Shown here: one piece after another, positions 1-6,105 of the stretch
Position numbering within the stretch: the first letter of the stretch is position 1
Layout: each line of letters begins with the position of its first letter
DNA from: JACQAI01 sp035507915
Lineage (GTDB): Bacteria; Pseudomonadota; Alphaproteobacteria; Elsterales; Elsteraceae
Reading direction: 5' to 3'
Assembly (NCBI GenBank): GCA_035507915.1
Contig: DATJNS010000241.1
Location: 1 to 7,938, forward strand
DNA: 7,938 nt
The notes under the pieces: model-generated
The model's input: the letters and a program-made list of their open reading frames with translations, nothing else
What the model was told of the DNA's origin: nothing
Database searches by the model: none
Made by a program: the position numbers and the translations under genes

Positions 1-207
1 GAACACGGCGATCAGGACGCGCGGGGCGGCCCGGGCGACCTCGGCGACCGAGCGGAGCGGTCGGCCACCGTAAGATTTGAAGCGCTCGGCGCGCGCCGGA
101 TCGATGTCGAAACCGACGACAGCGAACTTGGCCTCGATCAACCGGCGCGCCAACGCCTCGCCGACCAGCCCCAGCCCGATCACCCCGACCGTCTTCTCGT
201 CCGCCAT
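1..207 (-). CDS. NAD(P)-binding dehydrogenase, 3-hydroxyisobutyrate dehydrogenase family (5' part only)
   Basis: The first 69 codons of a leftward gene are present; the rest lies beyond the window edge. The translation starts MADEKTVGVIGLGLVGEALA and has the beta-alpha-beta Rossmann dinucleotide-binding fingerprint: GLGLVG at residues 11-16, followed by a helix and the second strand VVGFDID ending in Asp34 and Asp36. An acidic residue at the end of the second strand usually favours NAD over NADP; this is inference. The pattern fits the N-terminal domain of the 3-hydroxyisobutyrate / 6-phosphogluconate dehydrogenase superfamily (beta-hydroxyacid dehydrogenases). The catalytic Lys and C-terminal helical domain are not visible, so the substrate cannot be named. 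The ATG at 207 is preceded on the minus strand by AAGGA at about 8 nt, a good ribosome binding site. The gene diverges from the carboxymuconolactone decarboxylase-family gene at 381. Confidence 0.85.
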   Translation of the reverse strand, partial: MADEKTVGVIGLGLVGEALARRLIEAKFAVVGFDIDPARAERFKSYGGRPLRSVAEVARAAPRVLIAVF

Positions 208-236
208 TGCGCCGTCCTTCAGCCCAGCCTCCAGTT

Positions 237-263
237 TGGCCACGAAGACACCAAGACACAAAC
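237..263. repeat. Purine-rich low-complexity segment of dispersed-repeat type
   Basis: The stretch around CACGAAGACACCAAGACACA consists of imperfect tandem units of the form CACNAAGA. Similar segments recur in intergenic regions of many bacterial genomes, which is recalled from general knowledge and was not searched. It sits between divergent genes and is far less GC-rich than its surroundings. No function is claimed. Confidence 0.35.
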
Positions 264-280
264 ATATCCGTCCGCAGCGA

Positions 281-332
281 CGAAGCAATCCAGAGGGCGG
301 TCTGGATTGCTTCGCCTTCGGCTCGCAATGAC
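281..332. repeat. REP-like palindromic intergenic repeat
   Basis: A perfect 14-bp inverted repeat is seen: CGAAGCAATCCAGA (281-294), a 6-nt spacer GGGCGG, then TCTGGATTGCTTCG (301-314). It is followed by CCTTCGGCTCGCAATGAC. Sequences of the form CGAAGCAATCCAG with a flanking TCGCAATGAC tail are, from general knowledge, a widespread dispersed intergenic repeat in Bradyrhizobium-like and other alphaproteobacteria. It occupies the spacer between the divergent dehydrogenase and decarboxylase-family genes and ends about 50 bp before the latter's start. The hairpin could form in either transcript. There is no T-tract, so it is not a canonical intrinsic terminator. Confidence 0.7.
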
Positions 333-380
333 CTCGGAAGGGAGCTACACAGTGGCGCACTTAGGATGCGGAGGCTGGTG

Positions 381-779
381 ATGGACATCGAGAACATGCG
401 GGCGCGCGGGCTCGCGCTGCGCAAAGAGCTGTTCGGCGAGGCGCAGGTCGAGAAGCGCATGCAGGCGGCCGGCGCGTTCGGCCAGCCGCTGCAGGACATG
501 ATCAACGGTTACGCCTACGGCGATCTGTGGCAACGCCCGGGTCTGGCGCCCAAGCTGCGCTCGCTCACCATGGTCGCCATGATGGCGGCGGTCGGCCGAC
601 CCAACGAGCTGCGCGTGCACCTGACCGGCGCGCGCAAGAACGGCTGCACCGCCGAGGAGGTGCGCGAGGTGCTGCTCCAGGTCGCGCTCTATTGCGGCCT
701 GCCGGTCGCGATCGAGGCCCATACGATCGCGCACGAGGTGTTCGGCGCCGCGTCCCCATCGTCCAACGCGGGCGCGTGA
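381..779 (+). CDS. Carboxymuconolactone decarboxylase (CMD) family protein
   Basis: The 132-residue protein matches the length and layout of the CMD family (PcaC-like). The conserved core runs from about residue 44 to 121: YAYGDLW, then LAPKLRSLTMVAMMAAVGR, then the family signature NELRVHLTGARKNGCTAEEVREVLLQ and YCGLPVAIEAH. It has the ExRxH arrangement (Glu76, Arg78, His80) typical of PcaC-like members and lacks the CxxC of the AhpD peroxidase branch. PcaC decarboxylates 4-carboxymuconolactone in the protocatechuate branch of the beta-ketoadipate pathway, but many paralogues have other or unknown substrates, so the exact reaction is left open. ATG 381 is chosen because GGAGG lies 7 nt upstream (370-374) and the CMD homology begins just after it; a longer reading from further upstream would run through the palindromic repeat. 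Its TGA overlaps the GTG of the next gene, implying coupled translation. The neighbouring ring-cleaving dioxygenase supports a role in aromatic catabolism. Confidence 0.9.
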   Translation: MDIENMRARGLALRKELFGEAQVEKRMQAAGAFGQPLQDMINGYAYGDLWQRPGLAPKLRSLTMVAMMAAVGRPNELRVHLTGARKNGCTAEEVREVLLQVALYCGLPVAIEAHTIAHEVFGAASPSSNAGA

Positions 780-1192
780 GCGATCCGCGCACGCCGGCCG
801 AGCCAGGGCGGTTCTGGGCCTACGAGCTGCCCGGCGGCTGGCAGGTGCTGGCCGGCCGCACCGACGCCGACAACGACCTGCTGAGTACGCTGCTGGTCGA
901 GCCCGACGACTGGTGGTTCCACGCCGCCGACCTGCCGGGCAGTCACGTGCTGCTGCGCGCGCAGCCCGACCGCGAGCCCGACAAGGACACCCTCAAGCTG
1001 GCGGCCGCGATCGCGGCCTGGCACAGCAAGGGGAAGGATGGGGGGACGATGGGTGTGTCGTGCGTGCGAGGGCGCGACGTCAAGAAGCCGCGCGGCGCCA
1101 AGCCGGGATTGGTCAATATCCGCAACGAAACGACGCTGCGCGTGCGTCCCGCGGTGCCGCATCCCGGCAAGCCGGTGCGGCTGCCCGCCTAG
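776..1192 (+). CDS. Standalone NFACT-R (DUF814) RNA-binding domain protein
   Basis: The 138-residue protein is essentially one NFACT-R domain. Visible hallmarks are GRTDADNDLLSTLLVEPDDWWFHAADLPGSHV (about residues 27-58; the typical form is G-N-x-x-N-D-x-L ... D-x-W-x-H-x-x-x-x-P-G-S-H-V), an AAAIAAWHSKGK helix (76-87) and the basic C-terminal motif VKKPRGAKPGLV (102-113). In RqcH/Rqc2/Tae2-type proteins this domain is the C-terminal part of a much larger ribosome quality control factor; here the NFACT-N, HhH and coiled-coil parts are absent. Short single-domain forms are known in bacteria and are suspected to act on RNA or the ribosome. The start is GTG 776, overlapping the upstream TGA in the 4-nt arrangement GTGA, with no convincing ribosome binding site, so translation probably depends on the upstream gene. 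A functional link to the flanking aromatic-catabolism genes is not obvious. Confidence 0.85.
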   Translation: MSDPRTPAEPGRFWAYELPGGWQVLAGRTDADNDLLSTLLVEPDDWWFHAADLPGSHVLLRAQPDREPDKDTLKLAAAIAAWHSKGKDGGTMGVSCVRGRDVKKPRGAKPGLVNIRNETTLRVRPAVPHPGKPVRLPA

Positions 1193-1274
1193 GGCGGAGA
1201 TTTGTCGCGCCCGCCGCGATGTGCGAAACTGCGGCAGCCCCTCCGGACACCCACCCGAGCAGGATCTCGTCGTC

Positions 1275-2330
1275 ATGATGGACCATCCGAGCACCCACAA
1301 CATCGATCCGGTGCGCAAGGCGTTCTACGACCGTATCAAGCCGAGCAGCCTGACGCCGCTGTGGCAGGTGCTGCATGGGTTGGTCACCGCCGAGCCCAAC
1401 GTCGCGACCAAGGCGCATCGCTGGCGCTACGACGAGATCCGGCCGTTCCTGCTCGAGGCCTGCAAGCTGATCACCGCCAAGGAGGCCGAGCGGCGTGTCC
1501 TGATCCTGGAGAACCCGGCGTTCCCCGGCCAGTCGAAGGTGACGCAGAGCCTGTTCGCCGGGCTGCAGATCATCCTGCCGGGCGAGGTCGCGCCGCCGCA
1601 CCGCCATTCACCGGCGGCGCTGCGCTTCATCATCGAGGGCGAAGGCGCCTACACCGCGGTCGACGGCGAGCGCACCACGATGAAGCCGGGCGACTTCGTC
1701 ATCACGCCGTCCTGGACCTGGCACGATCACGGCAGCACCGGCACCGGCCCGATGGTGTGGCTCGACGGGCTCGACATGCACTTCGTGAACATGTGCGAGG
1801 CGTGCTTCCGCGAGGACGGTGCGTCCGACGACGCGATGGAGCCCGACCGCCCCGAGGGCGACTCGTCGGCGCGCTACGGCACCAACCTGCTGCCGGTCGA
1901 CGACGACTACGACCGGCCGAGCTCGCCGGTGTTCAACTATCCGTACGCGCGCACGCGCGAGGCGCTCGAGCAGATGCGCAAGCGCGACAAGTGGAGCCCG
2001 TGGCACGGCCTGAAGATGAAGTACACCAACCCGCAGACCGGCGACTACGCGATGCCGACCATGGCGACCTTCATCCAGCTGCTGCCCAAGGGCTTCAAGA
2101 CCCAGCCCTACCGCTCGACCGACTCGACCGTGTTCGTGTGTACCGAAGGCCAGGGCAAGACGGTGATCGGCGATCAGACCTACGATTGGGGCCCGCGCGA
2201 CATCTTCGTCGTGCCGAGCTGGGTCAAGCACGTCCACGAGGCGAGCACGGACGCCGTGCTGTTCAGCTACTCCGACCGCGCCGTCCAGGAGAAGCTCGGC
2301 TTCTGGCGCGAGCAGAAACTGCCGGCGTAG
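1275..2330 (+). CDS. gtdA: Gentisate 1,2-dioxygenase (bicupin ring-cleavage dioxygenase)
   Basis: The 351-residue protein has the length and two-cupin layout of gentisate 1,2-dioxygenases, which open the ring of 2,5-dihydroxybenzoate with O2 to give maleylpyruvate, using Fe(II) in the cytoplasm. The N-terminal cupin holds PPHRHSPAALRFIIEGEGAY (from residue 107) and ITPSWTWHDHG (from 143). The presumed iron ligands are His109, His111 and His150, with the same spacing as the His triad known in the family. The C-terminal cupin (from about residue 256) reads TQPYRSTDSTVFVCTEGQG with no HxH, as is usual for the metal-free second cupin. ATG 1275 has AGGA at 1261-1264; the next codon is also ATG (1278) and cannot be excluded. 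The gene lies 82 bp after the NFACT-R gene, so it may share its transcript. Close relatives act on salicylate or 1-hydroxy-2-naphthoate, so substrate range is less sure than family. Confidence 0.92.
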   Translation: MMDHPSTHNIDPVRKAFYDRIKPSSLTPLWQVLHGLVTAEPNVATKAHRWRYDEIRPFLLEACKLITAKEAERRVLILENPAFPGQSKVTQSLFAGLQIILPGEVAPPHRHSPAALRFIIEGEGAYTAVDGERTTMKPGDFVITPSWTWHDHGSTGTGPMVWLDGLDMHFVNMCEACFREDGASDDAMEPDRPEGDSSARYGTNLLPVDDDYDRPSSPVFNYPYARTREALEQMRKRDKWSPWHGLKMKYTNPQTGDYAMPTMATFIQLLPKGFKTQPYRSTDSTVFVCTEGQGKTVIGDQTYDWGPRDIFVVPSWVKHVHEASTDAVLFSYSDRAVQEKLGFWREQKLPA

Positions 2331-2360
2331 CGCGCGGCGCTCATACAGGACTTTTGGCTC

Positions 2361-2445
2361 GTCACCCCCGCGAAAGCGGGGGGCCAGGAGTCACAATCGC
2401 GACATCGGAGCTGCGACCCTGGATGCCCGCTGTCGCGGGCATGAC
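2361..2445. repeat. 85-bp dispersed-type palindromic element with paired hairpins
   Basis: The ends form a 28-nt imperfect inverted repeat: 2361-2388 matches the reverse complement of 2418-2445 at 22 of 28 positions. Each arm is itself a hairpin. The left is CCCCCGC-GAAA-GCGGGGG (2365-2382), a 7-bp stem with a GAAA tetraloop; the right is GCCCGC-TGTC-GCGGGC (2425-2440), a 6-bp stem. The GTCA...CCCGCGAAAGCGGG...CCAGG / CCTGGATGCCCGC...GCGGGCATGAC form resembles a very common intergenic repeat of proteobacterial genomes (recalled, not searched). It lies between the convergent dioxygenase and livF genes. Neither hairpin is followed by a T-tract, so classical termination is doubtful, though the structures could slow RNA decay or limit read-through. 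Confidence 0.75.
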
Positions 2446-2450
2446 GGATT

Positions 2451-2471
2451 GTTGAAAAGCCGGTTCAACCG
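2451..2471 (-). terminator. Weak stem-loop downstream of livF
   Basis: The sequence GTTGAA-AAGCCGG-TTCAAC (2451-2469) forms a 6-bp stem with a 7-nt loop, beginning about 18 nt past the livF stop in the direction of its transcription. An alternative small dyad CGGTT-C-AACCG overlaps it (2461-2471). There is no clear downstream T-run on the minus strand. It may mark the 3' end of the transporter transcript, but this is a weak call. Confidence 0.25.
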
Positions 2472-2487
2472 TGAGCTGACCCAGTTC

Positions 2488-3202
<715 letters not shown>

Positions 3203-3210
<8 letters not shown>

Positions 3211-3970
3211 GGGCGGGATGCCGCTCGCCGAGATAGACGGCGCGGACGCGCGCGTCGGCCGCGATCTCGGCGGGCGTCCCCTCGGTCAGTACCGCGCCCT
3301 CGGCCAGCACGGTGATGCGGCGCGCGAAGCGGAATACGAGGTCCATGTCGTGCTCGATGATCAGCACGGCGACGTCGGCCGGCAGCGCGTCGATCGCCGC
3401 GAGGATGGTCGAGCTCTCGCCGCCCGGCACGCCGGCCGCCGGTTCGTCGAGCAGCAGCACGCGCGGCTTGAGGGCGAGCGCGAGCGCGATCTCGACCAGG
3501 CGCTGGCGGCCGTAGGACAGGGCGCGCACCGGCCGCATCGCGTCGCCCGCCACGCCCAGCCGCTCGAGCAGCGCGTAGGCCTCCTCGACGATGGCGCGCT
3601 GCTGCGGGCCGGCCGCGCGCAGCATGCGGCCGGCGAGACCGGTACGCTCGGCGATCGCGAGCACGACGTTCTCGAGCACGCCGAGGCCGCCGAACAGCGT
3701 GTTGATCTGGAAGGTGCGGCCGAGCCCGCGCTTGACGCGCTCGGCCTGGCCGAGATGGGTCACGTCGGCGCCGTCGATCAGGATCGCGCCGGCTGTCGCC
3801 TCGATCCGCCCGGTGATCAGGTTGATGAACGTCGTCTTGCCGGCGCCGTTGGGGCCGATCAAGGCGTGGCGCGCGCCGGCCTCGAGGCGGAAGTCGATGG
3901 CGTTGGCGACCACCAGGCCGCCGAAGCGCTTCCACAGCGCGCGCGTCTCCAGAACCGGCGTTGCGGTCAT
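3203..3970 (-). CDS. livG: HAAT-family ABC transporter ATP-binding protein LivG
   Basis: This is the second ATPase of the importer, 255 residues long, expected to pair with LivF at the membrane. The motifs are Walker A GPNGAGKTT (39-47), Q-loop GRTFQ with Gln88, signature LSYGRQR (151-157), Walker B VLLLDEPAAG (171-180, Glu176) and switch His207 in IIEHDMD. LSYGxQR in place of LSGGQ, the GRTFQ motif and IEHDMDLVF are characteristic of LivG. In the D-loop region the usual GLNPxE is changed to GVPGGES (180-186), a mild departure from the family norm. The ATG at 3970 overlaps the livM stop in the 4-nt ATGA arrangement, and the 3' end overlaps livF by 8 nt. Confidence 0.95.
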
Positions 3971-4965
3971 GCGCGCCGCCGCAGTGCGGTCAGCAGGCGG
4001 TCGCCGAGGCCGAGAATGCCGCCGCGCGCGAACATCACGACGGCGATCAGGAGAACGCCGATCCAGCCGAACCAGTAGGCCGGGTCGAGGCGCGACAGCA
4101 CGTCCTGCAGGATCATGTAGAGCGGCACGCCGATGAACGCGCCGTAGAGCCGGCCGCTGCCGCCCAGGATCAGCATGATGAGGATGGCGCCCGACATCTC
4201 GAAGCTGACCCAGCTGAGCGCGGCGAACTGCGTGGTCTGGGCGAGCAGCCCGCCGGCGACGCCGGCCATCGCGGCGGCGATCGTGTAGATCGTGATCAGG
4301 CGCCTGCGCACGTCGGCGCCGATCGCGTGCATGCGCACGACGTTCTCGCGGATGCCGGTGAGCGAGCGGCCGAACGGCGAGTGGACGATCCGGCGCGCCA
4401 GGAACCAGCCGAGGAACAGCACGATCAGGCAGTAGAGATAGGCGGTGCGCCCGAACAGGTCGAAGGAGAACACGCCGAGGATCGGATCGATCGTCACGCC
4501 CTGCAGGCCGTCGGCGCCGCCGGTCAGGAAGCCGGCCTTGTTGGCGGCCTCCTGCAGCATGAAGAGGATCGCCAAGGTCAGCATGAGGAGCGTCAGGCCG
4601 CGCGTGCGCAGGATCACGACGCCGGAAACCAGGCCGAGCAGCCCGGCGAGCCCGCCGGCGGCGATCAGGCCCGAGATCGGCTCGCTCCAGCCGCGCGCGC
4701 CGAGGATGCCGGCCGTGTAGGCGCCGAGCCCGAAGAACGCCGCGTGACCCAGGGTCACGATGCCGGCATAGCCGAGGATCAGGTCGAGCGACAGCGCGAA
4801 CAGGAGCGTGTTGAGCACGCGCGTGCCGAGCTCGAGATAGTCGGGCAGCAGGAAGAACGCCGCGAGCGCGACGATCCAGGGCAGGAGCTCGTACCAGCGC
4901 AGCCGGTTACGGCGCACCAGCTGCTCGACCGGACTCGGCTCGCCGCCGCGTGGGAGGGCGACCAT
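3967..4965 (-). CDS. livM: HAAT-family ABC transporter permease LivM
   Basis: The 332-residue hydrophobic protein is one of two channel-forming permeases in the inner membrane. Typical LivM landmarks are GYAGIVTLGHAAFFGLGAYT (65-84), the periplasmic TGGADGLQGV (148-157), the cytoplasmic coupling segment SPFGRSLTGIRENVVRMHAIG (196-216), and the late GAILIMLILGGSGRLYGAFIGV (259-280). About nine to ten hydrophobic spans follow a basic N-terminus (first span near 28-41). ATG 4965 is chosen because it overlaps the livH stop by one nucleotide (TGATG), a classical reinitiation junction. The same frame stays open far upstream of this ATG, but that extension runs antisense through livH and the membrane-protein gene and is an artefact of high GC. 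The stop overlaps the livG start by 4 nt. Confidence 0.94.
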   Translation of the reverse strand: MVALPRGGEPSPVEQLVRRNRLRWYELLPWIVALAAFFLLPDYLELGTRVLNTLLFALSLDLILGYAGIVTLGHAAFFGLGAYTAGILGARGWSEPISGLIAAGGLAGLLGLVSGVVILRTRGLTLLMLTLAILFMLQEAANKAGFLTGGADGLQGVTIDPILGVFSFDLFGRTAYLYCLIVLFLGWFLARRIVHSPFGRSLTGIRENVVRMHAIGADVRRRLITIYTIAAAMAGVAGGLLAQTTQFAALSWVSFEMSGAILIMLILGGSGRLYGAFIGVPLYMILQDVLSRLDPAYWFGWIGVLLIAVVMFARGGILGLGDRLLTALRRRA

Positions 4966-5834
4966 CAGACGCGTCCGAACAGGCCGTGCGGCCGCCACAA
5001 GAGGATCAGGAGGATCGCGGCGAAGATGAAGAACGCGCCGAGCTCGGGCACCAGGTACTTGCACGCCGTGTCGCTGATGCCGAGCAGCAACGCGGCGTAG
5101 AACGGGCCGCGCAGCGAGCCCAGGCCGCCGACCGCGACCACGATCAAGACGTAGACGAGATGCTCGAGCGCGTAGGACGGCGTGATCGGCAGGATCTCGG
5201 CGCCGATCGCGCCGCCCAGCGCGGCGAGCCCGCTGCCGAGCGCGAAGGTGAGCGTGAACAGCCGGTCGGTGTGGATGCCGAGCGACTGCGCCATGCGGCG
5301 GTTGTCGACCGCGGCGCGCACCTTGGCGCCGAAGCGCGTGCGCTCGATGGTGAGCCACAGCGCCACGATGATGGCGAAGCCGACCACGATCAGGAGCGCG
5401 CGATAGGTCGGGAAGCTGCGGAAGCCGAGATCGATCTGCCCGGTCAGCGCCGCCGGCGCGATGAAGGGCTGGGCGAGCGGACCGTAGAGATACTTGGCGA
5501 TTGCGATCGACACGAAGATCAGCCCGATCGTGAACAGCACCTGCTCGAGCTCGCCCGCGCCGTAGAGCCGGGCATAGAGCAGGCGCTCGAGCGGCACGCT
5601 GGCCGCCGCCACCGCGAGCGCGGCGAGAATCACGGCGGCGGCGAACGGCACGCCGGCGCCCATCAGGCTCACCGCGACATAGCCGCCGGCCGCCGCGAAC
5701 ATGCCGTGCGCCAGGTTGACGAAGCCCATCAGCCCCAACGTCACCGACAGCCCGACCGCGATGATGTAGAGGATCATCGCGTTGGCGAGGCCGTGGAACA
5801 GGATGCTGACGACGATCGCGAACGCGGCTGCCAT
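4965..5834 (-). CDS. livH: HAAT-family ABC transporter permease LivH
   Basis: The 289-residue hydrophobic permease is the first gene of the leftward transporter operon. Family landmarks are GLMGFVNLAHGMFAAAGGYVA (34-54; the typical form is G-x-x-N-x-A-H-G-x-x), ELEQVLFTIGL (95-105), the cytoplasmic coupling loop RTRFGAKVRAAVDNRRMAQSLGIHTDRLF (165-193) and GGLGSLRGPFYAALLLG (236-252). It would form the membrane channel with LivM. ATG 5834 is the only suitable start: no start codon is evident just upstream in frame, and the next Met (20) would cut into the first membrane span. The purine run GGGGAGA directly abuts the ATG, closer than an ideal ribosome binding site. A substrate-binding protein gene often accompanies these operons, but the upstream side here holds only a control region and an unrelated divergent gene. 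Confidence 0.94.
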   Translation of the reverse strand: MAAAFAIVVSILFHGLANAMILYIIAVGLSVTLGLMGFVNLAHGMFAAAGGYVAVSLMGAGVPFAAAVILAALAVAAASVPLERLLYARLYGAGELEQVLFTIGLIFVSIAIAKYLYGPLAQPFIAPAALTGQIDLGFRSFPTYRALLIVVGFAIIVALWLTIERTRFGAKVRAAVDNRRMAQSLGIHTDRLFTLTFALGSGLAALGGAIGAEILPITPSYALEHLVYVLIVVAVGGLGSLRGPFYAALLLGISDTACKYLVPELGAFFIFAAILLILLWRPHGLFGRV

Positions 5835-5867
5835 TCTCCCCGACGCGGCTTCTGGGCGCGCGCCGCG

Positions 5868-5898
5868 ATAGCAAATCGGCGCGCTTGAGGGCCGTCAA
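5868..5898 (-). promoter_or_regulatory. Candidate livHMGF promoter
   Basis: On the minus strand a good -35-like TTGACG (complement of 5893-5898) is followed after 19 nt by TGCTAT (complement of 5868-5873). The -35 and the GCTAT element resemble alphaproteobacterial housekeeping promoters, but the spacing is longer than optimal and the -10 match is poor. Transcription would start about 25-30 nt before the livH ATG. Confidence 0.35.
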
Positions 5899-5933
5899 GG
5901 CGCATCGTTGGATGATCCAACAAAGCCGATTTG
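5872..5933. repeat. 9-bp perfect inverted repeat flanking the operator palindrome
   Basis: CAAATCGGC (5872-5880) and GCCGATTTG (5925-5933) are perfect reverse complements separated by 44 nt. The left arm overlaps the candidate -10 of the leftward promoter, and the right arm overlaps the candidate -35 of the rightward promoter. The 15-bp palindrome lies between them. This could be a two-site binding arrangement for one regulator; that role is inferred from geometry alone. Confidence 0.45.
5907..5921. promoter_or_regulatory. 15-bp operator-like palindrome
   Basis: GTTGGAT-G-ATCCAAC is a perfect 7-bp dyad around one central base. Short symmetric sites of this TTGGAT/ATCCAA type resemble operators of GntR-family (FadR/VanR-like) and similar dimeric repressors. 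It lies just upstream of the candidate livH -35 and of the candidate rightward -35, in a position to influence both directions. No regulator gene is in the window, so the binding protein is unknown. Confidence 0.5.
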
Positions 5934-5958
5934 GCGCGTCGCGCCGTTGGACTAGCAT
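5931..5958 (+). promoter_or_regulatory. Candidate promoter for the membrane-protein gene
   Basis: TTGGCG (5931-5936), a 16-nt spacer and TAGCAT (5953-5958) match four of six consensus bases in each hexamer. The spacer contains a 13-bp palindrome GGCGCG-T-CGCGCC (5933-5945) that could be a further regulator site. The predicted start near 5965 would give a leader of about 140 nt before the ATG at 6106. The call rests on pattern only. Confidence 0.35.
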
Positions 5959-6009
5959 GAGCCCCGGCGGCGAATCGGGCAGCCGCGACGGGAGAGGCAC
6001 GGGTGGTCC

Positions 6010-6059
6010 GCGATCGGCGCAACCGGACGACAGGCGGCAGATGACGGACGGCCGATCGC
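6010..6059 (+). other. Inverted repeat in the leader of the membrane-protein gene
   Basis: GCGATCGGC (6010-6018) and GCCGATCGC (6051-6059) are perfect 9-bp reverse complements separated by 32 nt, ending 46 nt before the ATG at 6106. In the RNA they could form a long-range stem. With CG- and GATC-rich local composition, chance is a real alternative. The remainder of 5959-6105 shows no recognised riboswitch or RNA gene. Confidence 0.3.
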
Positions 6060-6105
6060 CGGAACGGTCTCGATCCGTCGTTGATCGCCTGTCCGTTATG
6101 GTCTG

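Noticed and set aside
207..380. Upstream extension of the CMD-family gene to an ATG at 207.
   Set aside because: The extension would translate the palindromic repeat and lacks CMD similarity. The ATG at 381 has a good GGAGG at suitable spacing.
1038..1274. Upstream extension of the dioxygenase frame to an ATG at 1038.
   Set aside because: It overlaps most of the C-terminal half of the NFACT-R gene in another frame and shows no cupin-family similarity. Starting at 1275 gives the usual family length and His-triad positions.
2365..2382. Strong GC hairpin with GAAA loop considered as an intrinsic terminator of the dioxygenase gene.
   Set aside because: No T-tract follows on either strand, and the hairpin is part of a repeat-type element, so it is annotated as a repeat instead.
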